Positions 19,401-27,948 of a stretch of DNA of 64,000 bases are shown here, in pieces (the stretch's first letter is position 1; the number at the start of each line of letters is the position of its first letter). This stretch comes from an uncultured Bacilli bacterium (GTDB lineage: Bacteria; Bacillota_I; Bacilli_A; ML615J-28; CAG-698). Location: contig CAKOMG010000006.1 of NCBI GenBank assembly GCA_934096585.1, forward strand, positions 1 to 64,000, given 5' to 3'. The notes under the pieces are model-generated. The model did not search any database, had not been told where the DNA came from, and was given only the letters and a program-made list of their open reading frames with translations. The position numbers and the translations under genes are program-made.

Positions 19401-20056
19401 GCAGATCCCTTTTCAACTGGGTTGTTTGGGTTTAGTGCTCTGCTTCTAAATTTAGCAACTGCTTCACGATCTAATAAACGATCGAATACTTCATAATCCA
19501 TTACTTCTACTTTTTGAATTTCATGACTTGTTCTGAAACCATCAAAGAAATGCATAAATGGAACACTAGATTTGATTGCTGCTAAGTGAGCAACACCAGC
19601 TAAATCCATTACTTCTTGTACACTAGATGTTGCTAACATAGCAAATCCAGTTTGACGGCATGCCATAACGTCTTGATGATCACCAAAGATTGATAATGCT
19701 TGTGTAGCTAATGATCTAGCTGAAACATGAATAACTCCTGGTAATAATTCACCAGCAATTTTATACATGTTAGGAATCTTTAATAGTAATCCTTGACTAG
19801 CTGTGTAAGTTGTAGTTAAGGCACCAGCTTGTAATGATCCATGAACAGTACCAGCTGCTCCTGCTTCTGATTGCATTTCAACAACTCTAACAGGCATTCC
19901 AAATAAGTTTTTTTGTCCTTTACTAGACCAATCATCTGTATATTCAGCCATTGGTGATGAAGGAGTAATAGGATAAATACCAGCTACTTCTGTAAAAGCA
20001 TAAGAAGCCCATGCAGCGGCTTGGTTTCCATCCATTGATTGAAATTTTTTAGCCAT
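16487..20056 (-). CDS. nifJ: Pyruvate:ferredoxin (flavodoxin) oxidoreductase
   Basis: 1,189 residues starting MAKKFQSMDGNQ at 20056. GGAGGT precedes this ATG; the upstream ATG at 20113 lacks an SD and sits at the promoter. It oxidises pyruvate plus CoA to acetyl-CoA and CO2 and reduces ferredoxin. The single-chain domain order is visible: N-terminal TPP pyrimidine domain (YPITPSSPMAEY), gamma domain, two 4Fe4S motifs (CIQCNQCSFVCP near 690 and CTGCEVCVNTCP near 745), and C-terminal TPP domain (GDGWAYDIGYGG near 980). This indicates anaerobic pyruvate metabolism. Monocistronic, with promoter and terminator of its own. Confidence 0.98.
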   Translation of the reverse strand: MAKKFQSMDGNQAAAWASYAFTEVAGIYPITPSSPMAEYTDDWSSKGQKNLFGMPVRVVEMQSEAGAAGTVHGSLQAGALTTTYTASQGLLLKIPNMYKIAGELLPGVIHVSARSLATQALSIFGDHQDVMACRQTGFAMLATSSVQEVMDLAGVAHLAAIKSSVPFMHFFDGFRTSHEIQKVEVMDYEVFDRLLDREAVAKFRSRALNPNNPVEKGSAQNDDVYFQAREAQNKYYDAVPDIVNEYMQEISKVTGRDYAPFNYYGDPEATDVIVSIGSVNECIKEVIDYKMKQGEKVGAVNVHLYRPFSKKYFMAAMPKTVKRVAVLDRTKEQGSIGEPLYLDVKSVFYGEKSAPMIIGGRYGLSSKDTTPAQIFAVYKNLAKGKKALDNFTVGINDDVTHLSLPLEKEINVAGDKASQLIFFGLGSDGTVGANKSTIKIIGDNTDNYAQAYFAYDSKKSGGVTRSHLRFSPEPIRSTYLVTQADFVACSLDTYVEKYDMLSSLKENGTFLLNTTKPVDELIEFMPNSFKAELAKKHAKFYIIDATTLARQIGLGNRTNTIMQSAFFKLNEQIMPYEKAQELMKYYAKKTYSKKGEAVVELNYKAIDTGAQGLVEVAVDPAWATLKPEKVKVDKTLPEFVQKIANPINAIKGYDLPVSAFMGYEDGTMISGTTAYEKREISTFVPVWNPNNCIQCNQCSFVCPHAVIRPFLVTPEEEKKAPKTAKYLNAVGKGLEGLKYTIQISAADCTGCEVCVNTCPGKKDKDGNVNKAISMVNVDELHHNKTYHDSEYFFNNVSYKTDLVDITANAKNSQFAQPLFEFSGACGGCGETPYVKLITQLFGDRMVVANATGCSSIYGGSYPASPYTKNKEGMGPAWANSLFEDNAEFGYGMRMATEALRNRLAVYMEEVTNCEEADPQVKALCQEWLENRKDGNVTKRIAKELVPLLEGKDCETAKHILELKDYIMKRSQWIFGGDGWAYDIGYGGLDHVIANQEDVNILVIDTEVYSNTGGQSSKSSPTASIAKFTAGGKTGKKKDLAAIAMSYGHVYVATIAHGASQAQMLKAIKEAESYDGPSIIIAYAPCINHGLKRGMSKSQEQAKLAVECGYWVTFRYDPRRIEQGLNPFQLDSKEPQWEKYEDHLMTETRYAQLKAVNPEHAAHLLEVNMEEAQRRYAMYQRYLAMDYSKK

Positions 20057-20086
20057 TTTAAAAACCTCCATGATAAAAAAATTCAC

Positions 20087-20105
20087 TAGCATAAATGTTA
20101 TGCTA
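20087..20105. promoter_or_regulatory. Perfect inverted repeat in the PFOR 5' leader (candidate operator)
   Basis: TAGCATAA-ATG-TTATGCTA, 8-bp perfect arms with a 3-bp centre, placed about 7-25 bases after the predicted start site and before the SD. This is a good place for a repressor. It does not match the Rex or CcpA consensus that I know. Confidence 0.5.
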
Positions 20106-20118
20106 CTCTTCAATGTAT

Positions 20119-20147
20119 ATTATACTACATTTTAATTAAAAAGTTAA
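20119..20147 (-). promoter_or_regulatory. nifJ: PFOR promoter
   Basis: Minus-strand TTAACT, 17 bp, TATAAT; the -10 is about 63 bp upstream of the chosen start codon. Confidence 0.65.
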
Positions 20148-20203
20148 GTCTTTTTTTGAAATAGTTTAATAAAGCTTTTTCATATTTAACTGTTTTTAAG
20201 CTT

Positions 20204-20236
20204 AAAAAAAAGCAATAAATTAAATATTGCTTTTTC
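20204..20236 (-). terminator. Terminator of the MFS carrier gene
   Basis: AAAAAGCAATA-TTTAATT-TATTGCTTTTTTTT hairpin on the minus strand, just after the stop at 20243. Confidence 0.92.
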
Positions 20237-20242
20237 TACTTA

Positions 20243-21652
20243 TTAACTATCAATATCTCCTAAATTTTCTAATGCTGATTTTTTTGAAACATTTTTTCTT
20301 CTGTCAGATATTGTTATTTTTTCTTTAATAAATATAAATATTACTAAAGCTATGATCATTAATATGGCTGCATATAAGAATAATACTTTCAAGCCCAAAT
20401 GATTTGGATCAATCCTAAATGGATCATCCATAATTAAACCAACCAAAATTGGTGTAATAGATTGGGCAAGCATAGATGCTATGTAATAATAGCTTGTGAA
20501 CTTACCTAAGTTATTTTTATTAGAAAATTCAACAACCATAGGGAACGAATTAATGTTAATTAAAGCCCATCCAATTCCCATTAATACTGCCATTATATAA
20601 AAGAATATTTTCCAAGTACCAGCACCCTCATCAAAATTCACAGTTAGTGTAACAATTGATAATAAAACAAGTGCAAAGACTAAGAAAGCAAGTCCAATAA
20701 TTATTGTCATTTTTCTTCCAATTTTATTTGACAACGATGAGAATAATACAAATGATAAGATACTTGTAACAGATAATAGCATAGACATTGTACTAATAAC
20801 ACCAGTATCATTTAATACTTCTTTACCAAATGTACTGCCAAATGTTTCAAATGAATTAAAAGACATGAACCAGAAAAATATTGCTATTAATATTATTATA
20901 AAATTCTTTTTATCTGTTTTAGATAATACATTATCTTCTTTTATTTCTTCAGTAGTTTCCGCAAGTTTTTCTCCTGCTAATACATCGCTTTTTGTTTGTT
21001 CTAATAATCTTTTTTCATTAATCGAAAATAATAAATATAATAATACAATCACAAACACTATCGTACAAATAACAAATGGCCATAATACCGCATTTTGAAT
21101 TTGAGGTAAAGTAGAAGTACTATTTAACTTAAAAGCAGGAATCATACCTAGGATTGTAACAAATACTCCTCCTAAATATCCAACTAGATTGATAATACCA
21201 TTAGCAGTTGCACGAAGTGGTTTAGGAGTTATATCCGGCATAAATGCTACTGCTGGTGAACGGTATCCTTGCATAATAATTAAGAAAAGCATCATAAATA
21301 TAATTACACCAGCAAGTGAATTCCACATACACATAAGTGCAATAAATGGAAAAACAATAGCAGTTAAAGCCATACCAATAATAATATATGGCATTCTTTT
21401 TCCCCATTTAGTATTGGTTTTATCTGACCATTTACCAACAAGAGGCATAATTAATATTGCTACTACATTATCAAGCGCCATAATAACACCAACAATAAAA
21501 TTATTGTTTTCAATCCCTTTTTCTAAAAGCAAAGCCTTTAGAATTAAAGGGCAATAAAAATTATAAGCTTGCCATAACATTAAAATGCCAAAAAAAGCAA
21601 ATGCAATTTTAAATGTATTTTTATAATTTAATTTTAAAGTATTTTGGTTCAT
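20243..21652 (-). CDS. MFS transporter of the SLC45/sugar-cation symporter type
   Basis: 469 residues from ATG 21652, which follows GAGGAGAT; the ATG at 21691 lies inside the upstream gene and lacks such a site. About twelve hydrophobic segments. The loop after helix 2 reads GKWSDKTNTKWGKRMPY, the conserved cytoplasmic motif of MFS sugar carriers close to GPH/SLC45 proteins. An RS..VAFMPDITPKPLRA..N segment supports that group. Likely proton- or sodium-coupled uptake of a disaccharide or glycoside; substrate not determined. Lies 13 bp after the Na/Pi-type gene, same transcript. Confidence 0.85.
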   Translation of the reverse strand: MNQNTLKLNYKNTFKIAFAFFGILMLWQAYNFYCPLILKALLLEKGIENNNFIVGVIMALDNVVAILIMPLVGKWSDKTNTKWGKRMPYIIIGMALTAIVFPFIALMCMWNSLAGVIIFMMLFLIIMQGYRSPAVAFMPDITPKPLRATANGIINLVGYLGGVFVTILGMIPAFKLNSTSTLPQIQNAVLWPFVICTIVFVIVLLYLLFSINEKRLLEQTKSDVLAGEKLAETTEEIKEDNVLSKTDKKNFIIILIAIFFWFMSFNSFETFGSTFGKEVLNDTGVISTMSMLLSVTSILSFVLFSSLSNKIGRKMTIIIGLAFLVFALVLLSIVTLTVNFDEGAGTWKIFFYIMAVLMGIGWALININSFPMVVEFSNKNNLGKFTSYYYIASMLAQSITPILVGLIMDDPFRIDPNHLGLKVLFLYAAILMIIALVIFIFIKEKITISDRRKNVSKKSALENLGDIDS

Positions 21653-21665
21653 TTTAATCTCCTCA

Positions 21666-23294
21666 TTATAATTCATCAACTGAATGAGCAATATAAGATA
21701 AATGGTCTCCTATACGTTCTAAATTATTTACTAAATTCAAAAACACATTACTACTTGCTGGTTTGCATATACCAGCATTCATTCTCTCAATATGACTTGC
21801 TACTAATACTTTTCTAGTATTGTCTATTGAGTCTTCAATTTCATCAACCGTTTTTAAACATTCTTTATTTTTTGTATTGATTGTTTCCTTAACGTTCTTA
21901 CACAATTCTTCTAAAGTATTATGCATATCTTTGACTTGTACTTTAACGCTATCAGAAAAATGCAAATCTTCTTTAACTCTCTTATACGTATATTTTGTAA
22001 TATTATCCGCAAGTTCACTAATTCTCACAATATCTCCATTATTATGATGTAAAGCTGAAATTGCTTTTTCATCTTCTAATGATGTTTGGCGTGCAGATGT
22101 TTCAACAAGATAGTCTGTTATGTTTTTACTAATAATTCCAATATTATCATTGATGCTATCAACTTCTTCTTTTCTAGATATATCTCGATTATCGAAACCA
22201 ATTAATGCTACACTCACTGATTCCATAGCCATATCAAGTAACATATTGATTTCACGAAGCGTTGCATCAATTGCAAGAGAAGGAGTTTGTAAGAAACGTT
22301 TATCTAAATATGTTTTAATTTCTTCTTTTTCATCTTTGTCTTTAATTAATTTTTTTGCTAAGAATACAAAGCCATTTGTTAATGGCAAAAATATAATTGT
22401 ACATATTACATTAAAGGCAGTATGGAACATAGCAATTTGTGTACTTGTATTTTTAAACCAAGTACCAAATGTTTGATCCATAAAACTTGGCCATAATAGT
22501 AATAATATAATAAATAATACTGATCCAAACACATTAAACATCAAGTGAATTAATGATGCACGTTTGGCATTACGCGATGCCCCAATAGAAGACATAATAG
22601 CTGTAACACATGATCCTATATTACTACCTAGTATAATAAATAATACTGAATTACCACCACTACCTATTACTAATCCAGCACTGGCCATTGATATTAAAAT
22701 TGATGTAATTGCAGAACTACTTTGTACTAGAGCTGTTAAAACTATTCCTAAAAATAAAAGTAAAAATGGATTATTAATTTTATGAAATAAATCTGTCACA
22801 ACAGAATCATTACTGAAAGAATCCATAGACTCTTTCATTAAATATAATCCCATGAATACTAAACCTAAACCAGCAATGGCAAAGCCAATTGACTTAACCT
22901 TATCTTTTTTGGCCACCATATTCATTAACATACCAATCCCTGTAAAAGCAATAGCAATTTTATCAAATTGAAAAGCTTGCAGTGATGCAATTTGTGCAGT
23001 AATTGTTGTACCAATATTAGCTCCCATAATAACAGTAGTTGCTTGATATAACGTCATAATTCCCGCATTTACTAGTCCAACAACCATAATAGTTGTTAAA
23101 CCTGAACTTTGAACAATAGCTGTTGATGCAGCTCCTATTCCTACTCCCGCAAGTTTACTTTTACTTGTTTTGTTAAACATTGCTCTGATTTTCGTATTAG
23201 CTAGTTTTTCCGTATTGTCTGATACTGTTTTTGCCCCCATTAAAAAGGCTCCTAATCCCCCAAACAATAAAAGAAAAGCATAAAAATATTCCAT
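21666..23294 (-). CDS. Na/Pi cotransporter family protein with C-terminal PhoU-like domain
   Basis: 542 residues from ATG 23294 (AAAGGAA upstream; the alternative at 23321 has no SD). The membrane part (residues ~1-310) contains the duplicated QSS motifs that mark this family: AIVQSSGLTT and ALVQSSSAIT, each followed by a Gly-rich re-entrant segment (GANIGTT, GSNIGSC). The C-terminal ~200 residues are helical and PhoU-like. Probably sodium-coupled phosphate or anion transport with a regulatory tail. First gene of a two-gene unit. Confidence 0.9.
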   Translation of the reverse strand: MEYFYAFLLLFGGLGAFLMGAKTVSDNTEKLANTKIRAMFNKTSKSKLAGVGIGAASTAIVQSSGLTTIMVVGLVNAGIMTLYQATTVIMGANIGTTITAQIASLQAFQFDKIAIAFTGIGMLMNMVAKKDKVKSIGFAIAGLGLVFMGLYLMKESMDSFSNDSVVTDLFHKINNPFLLLFLGIVLTALVQSSSAITSILISMASAGLVIGSGGNSVLFIILGSNIGSCVTAIMSSIGASRNAKRASLIHLMFNVFGSVLFIILLLLWPSFMDQTFGTWFKNTSTQIAMFHTAFNVICTIIFLPLTNGFVFLAKKLIKDKDEKEEIKTYLDKRFLQTPSLAIDATLREINMLLDMAMESVSVALIGFDNRDISRKEEVDSINDNIGIISKNITDYLVETSARQTSLEDEKAISALHHNNGDIVRISELADNITKYTYKRVKEDLHFSDSVKVQVKDMHNTLEELCKNVKETINTKNKECLKTVDEIEDSIDNTRKVLVASHIERMNAGICKPASSNVFLNLVNNLERIGDHLSYIAHSVDEL

Positions 23295-23329
23295 ATAAAT
23301 TCCTTTCAATTTTGTTTTCAACTCTGTTT

Positions 23330-23358
23330 ATTATAACATACTTTTATCTGAATGCAAA
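23330..23358 (-). promoter_or_regulatory. Promoter of the Na/Pi-MFS unit
   Basis: TGTTATAAT (extended -10) at 23337-23330 with a weak TTTGCA 17 bp upstream, minus strand. The -10 is about 36 bp before the chosen start. Confidence 0.6.
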
Positions 23359-23365
23359 TAAAAAA

Positions 23366-24214
23366 TTAACATTTGATTTCTTTATATACTATACTTTTAG
23401 AAATATTTCTATCTTTTGCAACTCTTTTCATGGCATCAGTTTCTATCATACCTTGTTTGATATAATAGTTATAATGTTCTTGTATAGTCTGTTCATTCAG
23501 TGTTTTAACTTCTTTATCAATTGAACTTCCTTCAATAATTAATACAATTTCTCCTTTTAATTCTGTAATGTTATTAATTATTTCCTCTAATGTACCTCTA
23601 ATATATTCTTCATATTTTTTGGTAAGTTCTCTTGCTATAACAATTCTTCTATTACCAAAAACTTTATATATATCTTTTAGAGTTTCGATAATTCGATGTG
23701 GAGCTTCATATATAATCAATGTCTCTTTTTTTGTGGATAAAATTTCTAATTCTTTTATTCTTTGTGTTCTTTTACTATTTAAAAATCCATTAAAATAGAA
23801 TGTATCATTAGGTAAACCTGAAGCAATTAAAGCCGTAAGCGATGCACTAGCTCCTGGTAAACTAACTACTTTAATACCTTGCTTGATTGCATTTGAAGAA
23901 ACTAAAAATCCCGGATCACTAATGCATGGTAACCCGGCATCACTGACTAAGGCGATATTATAACCTTCTTTTAAAAGGCTAATTATTTCATCACATTTAA
24001 CATCTTCATTAAATATATGATAGTTTCTCAAAGGAGTTAAAATATTAAAGTGACTAAGTAATACCTTAGTCACTCTTGTATCCTCACAATAAATATAGTC
24101 AACACTTTTTAATACTTCAACACTCCTAAATGTCATATCATCAAAGTTTCCAATTGGAGTTGGTATTAAGTAAAGTGTTGGGGAAATATCTAAATAAGAC
24201 TTTTGGACTAACAT
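23366..24214 (-). CDS. rsmI: 16S rRNA (cytidine1402-2'-O)-methyltransferase RsmI
   Basis: 282 residues. SAM-dependent tetrapyrrole-methylase-fold enzyme that 2'-O-methylates C1402 in the decoding centre. Family motifs: LYLIPTPIGN near residue 14, YCEDTR, SDAGLPCISDPG and SLPGASA. Overlaps the preceding TerB-like gene by 7 bp. Its place at the end of the tmk-holB-ricT-trmN6 run is that found in Bacillus. The start at 24214 has AAGGATT at a longish distance, so the exact start is a little uncertain. Confidence 0.95.
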   Translation of the reverse strand: MLVQKSYLDISPTLYLIPTPIGNFDDMTFRSVEVLKSVDYIYCEDTRVTKVLLSHFNILTPLRNYHIFNEDVKCDEIISLLKEGYNIALVSDAGLPCISDPGFLVSSNAIKQGIKVVSLPGASASLTALIASGLPNDTFYFNGFLNSKRTQRIKELEILSTKKETLIIYEAPHRIIETLKDIYKVFGNRRIVIARELTKKYEEYIRGTLEEIINNITELKGEIVLIIEGSSIDKEVKTLNEQTIQEHYNYYIKQGMIETDAMKRVAKDRNISKSIVYKEIKC

Positions 24215-24618
24215 TTTTCTTGTATAATCCTTTTAATTTTTTCACGCAAATCTCTTTCTGCGTATACTTGTTTCATTAATTCATATTTCTTTTTATCTGT
24301 TATTTGGAATTTTTCTTGAATAGTTTCAATTAAGAAATGTTCTTCTACGCTATACCAATCATCATTAAGAGATGCAGAAACAAGGTTATAAAATACTAAG
24401 TTTCTAATAGTTGTTGATTTTGCGGCAAAATAATCAATTAATTTTTCTTTACTTAAATTTGTTTTATGATATTTTGCTAAATCTTCCCCTATTTCAGCCT
24501 TAAATTTTTTTAGAATTGATAATTCTTTTTCTGTAGCTGCTCCATCAACAGATATTAATTTGATTAATAAATCAACGAAATAATTTTTTTCTTCTTTTGA
24601 TAATAAACTTAATAACAT
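24208..24618 (-). CDS. Small TerB-like helical protein
   Basis: 136 residues from ATG 24618 (GAGGTGA upstream). A TGATATAAT extended -10 lies at about 24641-24649, upstream of this ATG but downstream of the alternative ATG at 24654, which supports the shorter start. All-helical; the pattern LIKLISVDGAATEKELSILKK resembles the acidic helix pair of TerB/DjlA-like domains. In Bacillus the corresponding position of the cluster holds yabA and yazA; this protein has neither zinc cysteines nor a GIY-YIG motif. Function unknown. Confidence 0.7.
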   Translation of the reverse strand: MLLSLLSKEEKNYFVDLLIKLISVDGAATEKELSILKKFKAEIGEDLAKYHKTNLSKEKLIDYFAAKSTTIRNLVFYNLVSASLNDDWYSVEEHFLIETIQEKFQITDKKKYELMKQVYAERDLREKIKRIIQEKC

Positions 24619-24659
24619 AACGTTCACCTCTTTTTTAGTTATTATATCATACATTAACT

Positions 24660-25406
24660 TTATTCACAACTATTTATTTTCTTAAAATTGAATATTTTTA
24701 AAACTTCTTGAGAATAATTGTTATTTTCATCATAAATATACAGTGGTTGTAAGACTTTACATCCCGCTTTTTTATTTTTTCTTGCCTCAATCAAAACAAA
24801 TAACGACTCATTTGAAGTTGGCTTGGAATATACAAATCTCACTGTTTTTATTTGAAAGCAATTTTTATTTATTATTTCCACAATTTCAGGAAATCTTTCA
24901 CTACGATGTACCATATAAAAAGATCCACCATCTACAAGCAATTTTTTAGCTTCAACAACAATATCTTCTAATGTAGCTTTTATTTCATGTCTTGCTATTG
25001 TTAAAAAATCATTTTTATTCGTATTGCTCTTTTTATCCCATTTAAAATAGGGTGGGTTAACGGAAACAATATCATAACTATTAGCTCCTATTTCCTTATA
25101 AACATTTTTTAAATCTCTATTTATATATGTTATTTGGCTTTCTAAATGATTCAAATGTAAACTTTCAATAGCCATATCATAAACTTCTTTTTGAATTTCA
25201 ACACCAATTATATTTGCTTGTGTTTTTAATGTTAAAAATAATGGGATAGGTCCATTTCCTGTACATAAATCTACAATTTTAATTGTTTTATAATTTGGTT
25301 TAATAAAATCTGCTAATAGCATTGAATCAACTGAAAAACTAAACATATCATCATCTTGAACTATTTTTAAATTTTTATACCCTAATAACTCATGAATTTG
25401 CTTCAT
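24660..25406 (-). CDS. trmN6: tRNA1(Val) A37 N6-methyltransferase family protein (YabB/TrmN6)
   Basis: 248 residues. Rossmann-fold SAM methyltransferase: motif I VDLCTGNGPIPLFL near 45-58, acidic GVEIQ, and the amino-methyltransferase catalytic motif NPPYF near 119. The start FSFSVDSMLLADF is typical of YabB/YfiC. Overlaps ricT by 17 bp; position matches the Firmicutes cluster. Confidence 0.93.
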   Translation of the reverse strand: MKQIHELLGYKNLKIVQDDDMFSFSVDSMLLADFIKPNYKTIKIVDLCTGNGPIPLFLTLKTQANIIGVEIQKEVYDMAIESLHLNHLESQITYINRDLKNVYKEIGANSYDIVSVNPPYFKWDKKSNTNKNDFLTIARHEIKATLEDIVVEAKKLLVDGGSFYMVHRSERFPEIVEIINKNCFQIKTVRFVYSKPTSNESLFVLIEARKNKKAGCKVLQPLYIYDENNNYSQEVLKIFNFKKINSCE

Positions 25407-26223
25407 CTGTTTTTTCCACTTTTTGTTTTAATCTTTTTACTTTGTCAGCTTCCCATTCTTCAACTACTCCATCGTTGTCAGTTCGAACAATTTGACGAAG
25501 ATAATCTGCATTTATAACTTTACAACATTCACACGTTGGAGTTTTAACTTGTTCTCCTACTCCTGGTACAATTTTATGAAGTTCTTCATATGCTTTACTT
25601 TCATATGCTATACAACACATTAGTTTACCGCATATACCCGCAATTTTATTTGAAGATAACGTCATTCCTTGGTCTTTAGCCATTTTCATAGTTACTAAAT
25701 CAAATTCTCTTAAATGTCTTTTGCAACAAACTTCCATTCCGCATGAACCAATTGCCCCTAAAAATTTAACGCCTTCTCTTTGGCCAATTTGACGTAATTC
25801 AATACGAACTTTAAAGTCACTTGCTAACGCTTTAACTAATTCTCTAAAATCTACTCTTCCTTCAGCGTTATAGTATATTAATAATTTAGTGCCATCTAAA
25901 GTATATTCGCATCCCAACGTTTTCATTTCTAATTTGTAATCTGATATTATCTTTTTTACTCTAACTAGTGCTTTTTCAGCTTTAGTCTCATTTTCTTCAT
26001 ATTTTTTGATATCTTTTGGACTAGCTATACGTATTACATCTTTTAATTCGTATTCTACTTCACTGTCCTCAACTTCCTTTGTTTCACATACTATATGACC
26101 TAACTCTAATCCTCTAATCGTTTCAACAACAACTTTTGTTCCTTCTTGAATTGTTAATGGACCAGGGTTGAACCAATATATTTTGCCAACTTCCTTAAAT
26201 CCTACTCCTACTATCTTTTTCAT
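25390..26223 (-). CDS. ricT: RicT (YaaT), PSP1-domain regulator of RNA processing
   Basis: 277 residues. PSP1 domain with the Cys signature of RicT: CGMEVCCKRHL, GICGKLMCC and PTCECCKV. In Bacillus, RicT with RicA and RicF carries Fe-S clusters, modulates RNase Y-dependent mRNA maturation and affects Spo0A activation. Start overlaps the holB stop by 4 bp (ATGA), showing coupling. Confidence 0.95.
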   Translation of the reverse strand: MKKIVGVGFKEVGKIYWFNPGPLTIQEGTKVVVETIRGLELGHIVCETKEVEDSEVEYELKDVIRIASPKDIKKYEENETKAEKALVRVKKIISDYKLEMKTLGCEYTLDGTKLLIYYNAEGRVDFRELVKALASDFKVRIELRQIGQREGVKFLGAIGSCGMEVCCKRHLREFDLVTMKMAKDQGMTLSSNKIAGICGKLMCCIAYESKAYEELHKIVPGVGEQVKTPTCECCKVINADYLRQIVRTDNDGVVEEWEADKVKRLKQKVEKTDEANS

Positions 26224-27188
26224 CTTGTCACCATTCCTATTTCAATTAACATTGAAGTATACATCAAATCAATATTTATATTATACTTCATTTTTTCTTT
26301 ATAATTAAGTATTATTTCTAAAATTTTAACTTCCTGTTTTCTTGATAAAGTTAATTGACAAAATTCTAATGTATCAGAAAATACTAGATTATCCATACAT
26401 AATTGTTTTTTTACTTTATCACTTTGAATATTAATTAATAAATCTAAAAAATAGATATGATATTTTTTCTCTAATTGTTTTAAAAAATTACCTTCTGTTA
26501 CAAGTTCTAATGTAATATTTTTACTTTCATCTTCAATATCTACACCTATTTTTTTTACTAAGTCTAATATTTGATTAAACATTTTATCTTTAGCCATATT
26601 CATTGCTTCACTAGAATTATTTGTTATAGTTGCAATAGCTCTACTATTATCTTCTATAACGCCTCTATTTATTAATTCTTTGCTAATAAGCTGTTTAGCT
26701 TTTGGTAAAAAATGTACTAATACACTTCTTGACTTTATTGTTGGAAGAACTAAATTAATATTTTCTGATAATAAAATACCATAATCACCTTCATTTAATG
26801 ATTCCAAAAATTTTAATAATGAATTACTTGCTGAAAGAGTTGCTTTATCAATATCCTTAATTATAAATACTCGCTTATAATCTGATGATAATGCAAATTC
26901 ATGTTCTAATGAATCTATTTGTTCTTTTTTAATCGTTTCTTGCTCTGGACTAATGATAAATATATTAGGGTTGGTAAGTTGTTCAATTCTTTTACATTGT
27001 TCACAAACACCGCATGCACCCCCTGCTTCACATAAAACAAGACTAGCAAAATACAATGCTGCATCCATTTTTAAAGTTCCTTTTTCACCATAAAACAAAT
27101 AAGTATTAACCAAATGATTACTTTGAAAACTATTATTAATTAGTTTTACAACTTGGGGTTGCGTTGTAAATAAATTACTAAAATCCAT
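26220..27188 (-). CDS. holB: DNA polymerase III subunit delta'
   Basis: 322 residues. Clamp-loader AAA+ subunit. The zinc site CEAGGACGVCEQC is near residues 53-65. The P-loop region is degenerate (YGEKGTLKMD instead of GxxGxGKT), as expected for delta'. The sensor/box region SASNSLLKFLE is typical of the clamp-loader family. Shares TAATG with the tmk stop. Confidence 0.93.
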   Translation of the reverse strand: MDFSNLFTTQPQVVKLINNSFQSNHLVNTYLFYGEKGTLKMDAALYFASLVLCEAGGACGVCEQCKRIEQLTNPNIFIISPEQETIKKEQIDSLEHEFALSSDYKRVFIIKDIDKATLSASNSLLKFLESLNEGDYGILLSENINLVLPTIKSRSVLVHFLPKAKQLISKELINRGVIEDNSRAIATITNNSSEAMNMAKDKMFNQILDLVKKIGVDIEDESKNITLELVTEGNFLKQLEKKYHIYFLDLLINIQSDKVKKQLCMDNLVFSDTLEFCQLTLSRKQEVKILEIILNYKEKMKYNINIDLMYTSMLIEIGMVTR

Positions 27189-27826
27189 TAATTAATCTCC
27201 TTTTGTTTTATTGCTTCATTTATAATATTTATTGTATCCTCATACACTTGCTCTTTAGACTGTTCACCATTGACCACTTTAAAGCGATTTTGAAACATTA
27301 AAGATACTTGACGATATCCTTCATATACTTGTTTATGAAATTCTAATTTTTCCAAATCTAATCTATTTTCTTCACGATTATTTTTCTTTATTCTTGCTAG
27401 TCCAATTTCTGGATGAACATCAATATAAATAGTTATATCTGGAAGTAATCCATTTGTAGCGAACTGGTTAACTTGGTATACTTTTTTAATACCTAACCCC
27501 CTAGCATAACCTTGATATGCAAGTGAACTATCGATAAAACGATCACATAAAACTACATACCCTTGTTCTAAATAAGGAATTACTTTTTCATATAAATGTT
27601 GGCGTCTACTAGCGGCGTATAGCAATGCTTCAGTAATGGGATCCATATTAGTATTATTCACATCTAAAATGACATTTCTAATGTCTTCTGCTATCTTACT
27701 TCCACCTGGTTCTCTAGTTTTAACTACTTTGAACCCTTTATTCGAATAATAATTTGCTATTTGGTCTATAAGTGTTGTTTTTCCGCTTCCTTCTGTGCCT
27801 TCAAATGTAATAAATAATCCCTTCAT
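27188..27826 (-). CDS. tmk: Thymidylate kinase
   Basis: 212 residues. dTMP to dTDP phosphorylation. P-loop FEGTEGSGKTTL at residues 8-19, DR(F/Y) motif CDRFIDSSLAYQG near 97, and TREPGG near 38. First gene of the tmk-holB-ricT-trmN6-(TerB-like)-rsmI run; a TATAAT box lies about 44 bp upstream (near 27870). Confidence 0.97.
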   Translation of the reverse strand: MKGLFITFEGTEGSGKTTLIDQIANYYSNKGFKVVKTREPGGSKIAEDIRNVILDVNNTNMDPITEALLYAASRRQHLYEKVIPYLEQGYVVLCDRFIDSSLAYQGYARGLGIKKVYQVNQFATNGLLPDITIYIDVHPEIGLARIKKNNREENRLDLEKLEFHKQVYEGYRQVSLMFQNRFKVVNGEQSKEQVYEDTINIINEAIKQKEIN

Positions 27827-27904
27827 AATTTTTCTCCTTGATAATTCTTAATACATTATACCACAATTGCTTTCAAAAATAAAGATAGAAAGAATTTTAT
27901 TTTG

Positions 27905-27948
27905 TGATATATCAAAAAGTTCTCGGTTTACTTTAACCCAGAACTTTT
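27905..27948 (-). terminator. Terminator of the ECF core-truA transcript
   Basis: AAAAGTTCT-G-GGTT / AACC-G-AGAACTTTTT imperfect hairpin (one G/G mismatch) on the minus strand, starting at the end of truA. Confidence 0.85.

Noticed and set aside
19219..19416. Minus-strand 65-codon ORF
   Set aside because: Out-of-frame ORF inside the PFOR gene, without SD.
20056..20113. N-terminal extension of 19 residues on PFOR
   Set aside because: It begins at the promoter start region without an SD; the protein family begins at the downstream MAKKF.
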